The notes beneath the pieces were generated by a model. It saw only the letters and a list, made by a program, of their open reading frames with translations. It was not told the DNA's origin and ran no database searches. A program made the position numbers and the translations under genes. Positions 46,252 through 51,744 of a DNA stretch of 51,744 nucleotides are shown piece after piece. Positions within the stretch are counted from its first letter, which is position 1; the number at the start of each line of letters is the position of its first letter. The DNA comes from Spirochaetaceae bacterium (GTDB lineage Bacteria; Spirochaetota; Spirochaetia; Treponematales; Rectinemataceae). The stretch covers positions 1-51,744 of the forward strand of contig JANXYQ010000011.1 of the NCBI GenBank assembly GCA_025355995.1, written 5' to 3'.

Positions 46252-47055
46252 CTATCCTCTTGATACCATAGCGACGAGGCGCAGGCTCAGTAGAGCCGGA
46301 TCCTCGGGGCCCGTGACGGCTTCGCCGGGAAGGACCCAAGCGCCGTCCGAGCCTAGCCTTGCGACGGCGCGCGACTCGCCCGAGCCGGCCGCGCGGACGA
46401 TCACGGACTCGTAGGCGCCGATCGGTGGACAAGCTTGGCCGCCGATCGGCCTTAGGGCTCCACCCTCCTCGCGTAGGGCGCCCCTCAGGTCTATCTCGTA
46501 ATGCCGGCCCAGCATGCTGGCCGCGTCCCCCAGCCGCCCCTCGAGGATAGCCTTGCGGATCCTGCTCGAGCTCACGGGATGACCCGACCACTGCACCGCG
46601 CCCAACAGCTCGACATCGATCGATCGCTCGGCGCAGAACTCCCGGATACCGCTCGCGTCGGTGTCCAATCTATGCCCGCAGCGGAAATCCGAACCCACCG
46701 CGAGGTACCGAAGCTTCCCTCGATCGCTAAGCTCCGTCAGGAAATGCCTCCCAGGCAGTTTACTGAAATCGCCGGAAAAGTCAATGAGCAGGCAGAGCTC
46801 GACTCCCATTGAGCCTATGAGGGATAGCCTTTGCTCGAGGGTCGAAAGCTCTCCGTGGAAGGTCGAGGGCGAGAGCAGGCGCTTGGGATTCTCCTTGAAC
46901 GTGACTACCGCCGAGGCCAGGCCCTCGCGGCCGAGCACGCGGCCTATGAGCTCGCGATGGCCTATATGCAGTCCGTCGAACACGCCTATGGCGGCGGCTA
47001 GCGGCGCGCCGGATCCCTGCCGGGAGCCAAGCTCTTCCCAGGCTACTATCTTCAT
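46252..47055 (-). CDS. ribF: RibF-type FAD synthetase with a divergent riboflavin-kinase half
   Basis: The N-terminal nucleotidyltransferase is intact: GVFDGLHIGH (24-33, with H30 and H33), the conserved FKENPKRLLSP block, and SSSRIRKAI (162-170). It should form FAD from FMN and ATP. The C-terminal part (about 183-267) should be riboflavin kinase, but the hallmark GFPTAN and its preceding GxGRGxxLG are absent; only the strand pattern IGAYESVIVRA recalls the domain. The protein is 267 aa where bifunctional RibF is about 305-315. FMN would then have to come from another kinase or from uptake. ATG overlaps the truB stop by 4 bases. Confidence 0.88.
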   Translation of the reverse strand: MKIVAWEELGSRQGSGAPLAAAIGVFDGLHIGHRELIGRVLGREGLASAVVTFKENPKRLLSPSTFHGELSTLEQRLSLIGSMGVELCLLIDFSGDFSKLPGRHFLTELSDRGKLRYLAVGSDFRCGHRLDTDASGIREFCAERSIDVELLGAVQWSGHPVSSSRIRKAILEGRLGDAASMLGRHYEIDLRGALREEGGALRPIGGQACPPIGAYESVIVRAAGSGESRAVARLGSDGAWVLPGEAVTGPEDPALLSLRLVAMVSRG

Positions 47056-47996
47056 GTGCCGCCGGGCGTCCCCGCGGGAACCGCGTGGGAGGGCATGACC
47101 ATCCTGTACGCGGGTCCCCCGGCCTCGAGGAGGATGATCCCCAGCAGCGCTCCGTAGGGCCCGAAGACCGCCGCCTCCGAGCCGACGGCGCTCCCTCTTC
47201 CGTCCATCGCCGCGAAGTCCTCATGCGCGAGCCTGCCGCCGTTCGCGAAGCGCGCGGCGAGGGCCTCGTCGCCCAGGCGCAGCGTCCGGAGGCCTAGGCT
47301 CGAGGCCTCCGCGGGGCCGAAGGCCCGAAGGTCGGTTCGAGGATCGAAGGCATCGGGGCTGACGGCGTCCTCGACCTTATAAGGGCCGATCGAAAGGCGC
47401 TCTAGCGCGCGCAAGTGGGATCTCGACCCGCAGGCCAGGGCGATATCGCGGGCGAGGGATCGTATGTAGGTTCCGCTCGAGCAGCGGATTTCGACGAGGG
47501 CCTCCCCGTCCGCGTACGACAGGAGCTCCAGGGAATGGATCTGGACGCGCCTCTCCTTGAGTTCGGGCAGCTTTCCCTCCAGCGCGAGCTTGTAGGCCCG
47601 CTTGCCCCCCACGTGGACCGCGGAATAGGCGGGAGGCCTTTGCATGATTGGCCCCCTGAATGCGGGCAAGGCCGCCTCGAGGGCGCCGCGCGTCGGGACG
47701 GGCGCGACCGCGATCACCTCGCCCTCGGGATCGAGCGTGTCGGTCTCGGAGCCGAAGGCGATGAGCCCGCGGTAGGTCTTCTCCCCCGAGACGACGTAGG
47801 ACGCGAGCCGCGAATAGGGTCCGGCCAGCACCACAAGTAGCCCGCAGGCGAAGCGGTCCAGGGTTCCGGCGTGGCCGACCTTGCCCGAGGATAGCGCGTG
47901 CTTGATTGGGGAGAGGGCCTGGAACGAAGTGATGCCTTCGGGTTTGCGCAGGAGCGCCAGTCCCGAGCGGGGCCGGTTTCCTGCATCCTCGCTCAC
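47052..47996 (-). CDS. truB: tRNA pseudouridine-55 synthase
   Basis: Converts U55 to pseudouridine in the T-loop of tRNAs. Catalytic D47 in GHAGTLDRFACGLL; also KTYRGLIAFG, RPPAYSAVHVGGKRAY and SSGTYIRSLARD. 314 aa, with a C-terminal extension in place of a full PUA domain. GTG start overlaps the rbfA stop as GTGA, with AGGGA upstream. Confidence 0.96.
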   Translation of the reverse strand: MSEDAGNRPRSGLALLRKPEGITSFQALSPIKHALSSGKVGHAGTLDRFACGLLVVLAGPYSRLASYVVSGEKTYRGLIAFGSETDTLDPEGEVIAVAPVPTRGALEAALPAFRGPIMQRPPAYSAVHVGGKRAYKLALEGKLPELKERRVQIHSLELLSYADGEALVEIRCSSGTYIRSLARDIALACGSRSHLRALERLSIGPYKVEDAVSPDAFDPRTDLRAFGPAEASSLGLRTLRLGDEALAARFANGGRLAHEDFAAMDGRGSAVGSEAAVFGPYGALLGIILLEAGGPAYRMVMPSHAVPAGTPGGT

Positions 47997-48367
47997 GAGA
48001 ATAGTCCCTTCATCCTCTCATTGAGCTCGAAGCCTTCTTTTATGCCCTTGTCGGCTATGAAATGGAGGTGAGGCGTCAGCCTGGTCTTCATCCGCTTGGC
48101 CACCTGGGACTGGATGAAGCCGGCGGCGTTGCTGAGCCCTGCCGCGGCGAGCTCGATCGCGTCGTCTCCACCCTCGGCCGGCGATGCGTCGCCGGCAGGG
48201 AAGGCCGACACGAAGACCTTGGCTACCGAGAGGTCCCTCGCGGCCTCTACCCTCGTGATCGATATGAATGGCCCCACGCGGGGATCCTTGATCTGCCCGC
48301 CGAGGATCAGCGACGCGATCACGTCGCGCAGCTGCTCCTCGACGCGCCTACGCCTTATCTCGTCCAC
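47993..48367 (-). CDS. rbfA: ribosome-binding factor A
   Basis: Small KH-like factor for maturation of the 16S rRNA 5' end and cold adaptation. 124 aa with [42 protein letters not shown] (read as DPRVGPFISITRVE and DLSVAKVFVS) and a C-terminal RLTPHLHFIADKG. GTG at 48367 overlaps the infB end by 20 bases, a long but in-order coupling. Position between infB and truB is conserved. Confidence 0.95.
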   Translation of the reverse strand: MDEIRRRRVEEQLRDVIASLILGGQIKDPRVGPFISITRVEAARDLSVAKVFVSAFPAGDASPAEGGDDAIELAAAGLSNAAGFIQSQVAKRMKTRLTPHLHFIADKGIKEGFELNERMKGLFS

Positions 48368-51300
48368 TCTCGCTCCCCGCGCCCGCCTCCGCCTTCGCGG
48401 ATCCGCCGTCGTACTTGGCGGCCGCGGCGTCTTGCTTGGCGGCGGAGCCCAGCGTGCGGGCGATCTCGATGGTCTCGAACACCTCGAGGATGTCGCCGAC
48501 CTTGAGGTCGTTGCAGTCCTCGATGCCGATGCCGCACTCGAAGCCCGCGAGTACCTCCCTGGCGTCGTCCTTGAAGCGCTTGAGCGAGGTCAGCTTGCCG
48601 TGGAATATCTCGACGGCCTCGCGGATGACGCGGACCTGGCTGTTGCGCCTGACCGCACCCTCGAGGACGAAGGAGCCCGCGACGATGCCGATCTTCGGCA
48701 CCTTGTAGATCTCGCGGACCTCAACCTTGCCGATCTCGTTCTCCTTGAGCTCGGGGGCCAGCATGCCCTCCATGGCCTTCCGGATCTCTTCCTCGGCGCG
48801 GTAGATGATGTTGTACTTGCGGATGTCGACCTTCTCGCGGTCGGCCAGGAGCTTGGCCGCGGGGCTCGGCCTGACGTTGAAAGCGATCACGATGGCGTCG
48901 GAAGTCGAGGCCAGCATGACGTCGTCCTCGGTTATGGCGCCGGCCGCCGCGCGGAGGACGTTGAGCCTGACCTCGGCGGTGGACAGCTTCTCGAGGAGGC
49001 CGCGTAGCGCCTCTGCCGAGCCCTGCACGTCGGACTTGATGAGGACCTTCAGCTCCTTGACGTCCCCGGCCTTGATGGTGCTGTAGAGGTTGTCGAGGGT
49101 GACCTTCTTTACGTTCTTGCCTTCCTCGTATTTCTTCAGCTCCTGGCGCTTGTCGGAGATCGCGCGGGCGAATTTCTCGTCCACGACCGCCTCGAAAGGA
49201 TCGCCCGCGTTGGGCATTCCCTCGAAGCCGATCACCTCGACCGGCATGGAAGGAGGAGCCTCTTCTATTCGCTCGCCCTTGTCGTTGAACATGGCCCGGA
49301 CCTTGCCGGGGAAGATGCCCGCGACGAAGGAGTCGCCGATGTGGAGGGTGCCCCTCTGGGAGATGACCGTCGCTACGATGCCTCGGCCCTGGTCGATGCG
49401 CGACTCGATGACCTTGCCCTCGGACCGGCGCGTGGTGCTGGCGGTGAGCTCGAGCACCTCGGCCTGAAGGAGGATGGCGTCCAGCAACTCCGCGATGCCC
49501 TGCTTCTTGAGGGCGGAAATCTCGCAGAAGATGTTCGTGCCGCCCCATTCCTCGGGCTGGAGCCCGAGCTCGGAGAGCTGGGTCTTGACCCTGTCGATAT
49601 TCGCGTCGGGGAGGTCGACCTTGTTGATGGCTACGATTATGGGGACCTTGGCCGCCTTCGCGTGGTCGATGGCCTCGCGGGTCTGGGGCATCACGCCGTC
49701 GTTCGCAGCAACGACCAGGACGACGATATCCGTGATATCGGCTCCGCGCGCCCTCATCTTGGTGAAGGCCGCATGGCCCGGCGTGTCGAGGAAGGTGATC
49801 TTGCCCTTGGGCGTCTCGACCTGGTACGCGCCGATGTGCTGAGTAATCCCGCCGAACTCGCCCGCGACGACGTCGGTCTTGCGAACCGCGTCGAGGAGCT
49901 TGGTCTTTCCGTGGTCGACGTGGCCCATCACCGTGACGATAGGGGCGCGATGGATCAGGTCCTCGGGCTTGTCCGCGGCCTTCTCGATCACGGTCTCGTC
50001 GTACAGCGATACTATATGCACGGCGCAGCCGTATTCCTCGGCGAGGATGGTCGCCGTGTCGGCGTCGATCTTCTGGTTGATCGTTGCCATGACGCCGAGG
50101 GCCATGAGCTTGGCGATGAGCTCCGCCGGCTTGATGTTCATCTTCTTGGCGAGCTCGGAGACGGAGATGTTCTCCATGATGTCGATCTCTTTCGGGATCG
50201 CCATCGCCCGGGCTTCGGCCTTCTTCTTGAGCTGGAGGGCCTTCTCGGCCTCGTCCTCCCGCTTGTTGAACGAAGGCTTGCGCCTGGATATGGGCTTGCG
50301 CATGGCCGTCTTGCCGGAGCCGATGACGGGCGGGCCGCCGGGACCCGGCCTTCCGCCGGGACCGCCCCTGTTCGGACCGCCGTAGCCGCCGCCCGGCCTT
50401 CCGGGTCCGCTTCCGTAGCCTGGACGCGCGCCGCCGTAGCCGCCGCCCTGTCCTTGGTAGCCGCCGGGACGGGGAGCGCCGCCCTGGTAGCCGCCGGGCC
50501 TGGGCGCGCCGCCCTGATAGCCGCCTCCGCCCTGGTATCCGCCCGGACGAGGCGCGCCGTAGCCGCCGCCGCTCGGACCCTGGCCCTGGTATCCGCCGGG
50601 ACGGGGAGAAGAGCCCTGATAGCCGCCGCCTTGGTAGCCGCCGCTCGGGCGCGGCGCGCCGTAGCCGCCGCCGCTCGGGCCCTGGCCTTGCCCCTGGTAG
50701 CCGCCTGAACGGCCTCCGCCTGCCCCGCCGTAGCCGCTCGGGCCCTGGCCCTGATAGCCGCCGGGACGGGGAGAAGAGCCCTGGTAGCCGCTGCCGCCTT
50801 GGTATCCGCTCGGCCGCTGGCCCTGGTAACCCGGGCGCGGGCCCGGAGCGCCCTGGCTGGAGCTGGGACCGTATGACCTATCCGTGCTGGGGTATCGGGA
50901 ATCGCCGTAGCCCGCGGGCCGGGGACCGGAAGGGGCGCCGCCCTGCCCGTAGGTCCTATCCGAGCCGTTGCTCGGCTGCTGAGGCCGGGGAGGAGGCCTG
51001 TCGCCGTAGCTCGGGCGAGGGGCCGCCGGCCTTTCGGCGGAAGCGGGCGCAGTGCCCGCGGCGTGGGGAGCCTGGGGCCTGGGACCCTCGGGACGGGCCG
51101 CCTCGGGATGCGCGGCTTCGGACTGTACCGCGCCCGCGCGCGGCGCGGTCTCGGCGCTCGGAGCCTCTCCGGCTGGAGCCTCGGCTCGAGGCGCCTCGGA
51201 CTCGGTCGCCTGGGCGCGCTCCTCGATGGGAGAGCCGCCTTCCTCGTGATGGGCGACGACTCTAGCCTGCGCCTTCTTGACGACTATCTTCTTCTTGACG

Positions 51301-51488
51301 ACGACGACCTTGCGCTTCTCGCCGGAAGCGTCGTGTTCGGCCGACGCAGGGCTACCCGCGCCGGCGGGAGCGGCAGGCACCGCATCGGTGGATTCCTGCG
51401 CCGCAGCCTGCGGCCCCGCGAGGGGGCGGGCCTTAGGCTGCTTTATGAGATTCGCCTTCTTCTGCGGATTCTCGGTATTGTCCGTCAT
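48348..51488 (-). CDS. infB: translation initiation factor IF-2 with a long Gly/Tyr/Gln-rich N-terminus
   Basis: GTPase that places fMet-tRNA on the ribosome. The G domain begins at G1 GHVDHGKT (522-529), with DTPGHAAF (G3) and NKVD (G4); domains II, III and the C-terminal tRNA-binding C2 domain follow. An IF2-N module ([20 protein letters not shown]) lies at about 433-480. The first 430 residues are low-complexity: Ala/Glu/Pro-rich (about 20-170), then repeats of the kind [13 protein letters not shown] (about 210-376). 1046 aa in total. GGGAG precedes the ATG, 9 bases after nusA. Confidence 0.97.
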   Translation of the reverse strand: MTDNTENPQKKANLIKQPKARPLAGPQAAAQESTDAVPAAPAGAGSPASAEHDASGEKRKVVVVKKKIVVKKAQARVVAHHEEGGSPIEERAQATESEAPRAEAPAGEAPSAETAPRAGAVQSEAAHPEAARPEGPRPQAPHAAGTAPASAERPAAPRPSYGDRPPPRPQQPSNGSDRTYGQGGAPSGPRPAGYGDSRYPSTDRSYGPSSSQGAPGPRPGYQGQRPSGYQGGSGYQGSSPRPGGYQGQGPSGYGGAGGGRSGGYQGQGQGPSGGGYGAPRPSGGYQGGGYQGSSPRPGGYQGQGPSGGGYGAPRPGGYQGGGGYQGGAPRPGGYQGGAPRPGGYQGQGGGYGGARPGYGSGPGRPGGGYGGPNRGGPGGRPGPGGPPVIGSGKTAMRKPISRRKPSFNKREDEAEKALQLKKKAEARAMAIPKEIDIMENISVSELAKKMNIKPAELIAKLMALGVMATINQKIDADTATILAEEYGCAVHIVSLYDETVIEKAADKPEDLIHRAPIVTVMGHVDHGKTKLLDAVRKTDVVAGEFGGITQHIGAYQVETPKGKITFLDTPGHAAFTKMRARGADITDIVVLVVAANDGVMPQTREAIDHAKAAKVPIIVAINKVDLPDANIDRVKTQLSELGLQPEEWGGTNIFCEISALKKQGIAELLDAILLQAEVLELTASTTRRSEGKVIESRIDQGRGIVATVISQRGTLHIGDSFVAGIFPGKVRAMFNDKGERIEEAPPSMPVEVIGFEGMPNAGDPFEAVVDEKFARAISDKRQELKKYEEGKNVKKVTLDNLYSTIKAGDVKELKVLIKSDVQGSAEALRGLLEKLSTAEVRLNVLRAAAGAITEDDVMLASTSDAIVIAFNVRPSPAAKLLADREKVDIRKYNIIYRAEEEIRKAMEGMLAPELKENEIGKVEVREIYKVPKIGIVAGSFVLEGAVRRNSQVRVIREAVEIFHGKLTSLKRFKDDAREVLAGFECGIGIEDCNDLKVGDILEVFETIEIARTLGSAAKQDAAAAKYDGGSAKAEAGAGSESGRDKA
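50360..50860 (-). repeat. DNA-level tandem repeats encoding Gly-Tyr-Gln-Gly units in IF-2
   Basis: Irregular in-frame repeats encode variants of [13 protein letters not shown] and [10 protein letters not shown]. Some are near-identical in DNA: a 23-base block is the same at 50596-50618 and 50761-50783, 165 bases apart. Such repeats favour slippage and length variation. They are within infB and are not CRISPR. Confidence 0.85.
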
Positions 51489-51497
51489 ACGCTCCCT

Positions 51498-51744
51498 TTA
51501 CGCTTCCTGGTCGTCCTCGTACTCGAAACTAAGCTCAACGCCGCAATTCGGGCAGCGCGTCATCTCCGGCGATACGGGGGACCCGCAGTCGGGGCACTCG
51601 TAGACGTCGGCTGATTCGGAAGTCGCCTCAGCGGGCTCCTCCCTCTGGTCCTCTACGACCTCGACGTTCTCATCGATGATCGCCTGTATTTTTTCGGCCA
51701 CCTCCGCCGAGATGCCCTCGACGGCGGCTATTGCCTCTTTGGAT
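51498..51744 (-). CDS. nusA: C-terminus of NusA with an added zinc ribbon, cut by the right edge
   Basis: Reading to the window edge the frame is open (SKEAIAAVEGISAEVAEKI), which is the last helix-hairpin-helix unit of NusA-type proteins, in the position expected for nusA just before infB. It is followed by an acidic linker and CPDC-x10-CPNC (within YECPDCGSPVSPEMTRC), a four-Cys zinc-ribbon-like motif, then an acidic end. An internal GTG at 51701 is not the true start. The NusA assignment rests on gene order and on this short segment; the S1 and KH domains are beyond the edge. Confidence 0.75.
   Translation of the reverse strand, partial: SKEAIAAVEGISAEVAEKIQAIIDENVEVVEDQREEPAEATSESADVYECPDCGSPVSPEMTRCPNCGVELSFEYEDDQEA

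Noticed and set aside
50360-50860. Possible CRISPR array
   Set aside because: Repeats are irregular, in frame and encode Gly/Tyr/Gln; no uniform repeat-spacer spacing and no cas genes.

Overview
This is a GC-rich (roughly two-thirds G+C), gene-dense bacterial chromosome segment that I read as a spirochaete, probably Treponema-like. The reasons are a very long GreA (894 aa, with the GreA domain only at the C-terminus), several conserved proteins I associate with treponemes around greA and ppdK, and a run nusA-infB-rbfA-truB-ribF-rpsO-pnp followed by an M16 peptidase, dut, two Lpt-family permeases and tgt. This assignment is inference from gene content; there is no rRNA in the window. I see no insertion sequence, prophage, CRISPR array or tRNA.

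Layout. 1-2025: Lon protease, cut by the left edge. 2138-6089: a thiamine uptake operon (thiBPQ) behind a TPP riboswitch whose 3' end contains the ribosome-binding site. 6133-7578: a Memo/AMMECR1 gene pair from the uncharacterised AmmeMemoRadiSam group, without the radical-SAM partner. 7575-11019 (minus): metG and a FemAB-like transferase. 11067-15071 (minus): a 1334-aa probable outer-membrane protein, divergent from a YlxP/DUF503 gene and an exported protein. 16580-20136 (minus): dinB behind a membrane protein carrying an M28 peptidase fold whose metal ligands are mostly lost; a textbook intrinsic terminator lies inside that gene. 20142-24450: a conserved hypothetical and pyruvate phosphate dikinase, the latter with a histone-H1-like Lys/Ala/Pro tail, a palindrome around its -35 box and a strong terminator. 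24449-26334: a small membrane protein, a damaged-looking glycosyltransferase and a TetR regulator.

26300-30648 (minus): rpe, a CpoB/YbgF-like TPR protein, an exported protein, a TPR-membrane protein and dtd, tightly coupled. 30773-36582 (plus): a TPR protein, the long GreA and a VWA-domain membrane protein. 36703-51744 (minus): a long collinear block of information-processing and envelope genes, from nusA (cut by the right edge) through infB, rbfA, truB, ribF, rpsO, pnp, M16 peptidase, dut, lptF, lptG and tgt to a HEAT-repeat protein. Many junctions overlap by 4-20 nt, which suggests translational coupling.

The most unusual items are the intragenic terminator inside a pseudo-peptidase gene, two tandem long hairpins filling the rpsO-pnp gap, a GreA fusion with an internal Tudor/SH3-like segment, a RibF whose kinase half has lost its hallmark motif, a NusA ending in a zinc ribbon, and several promoters placed so close to their start codons that the mRNAs should be leaderless or nearly so.
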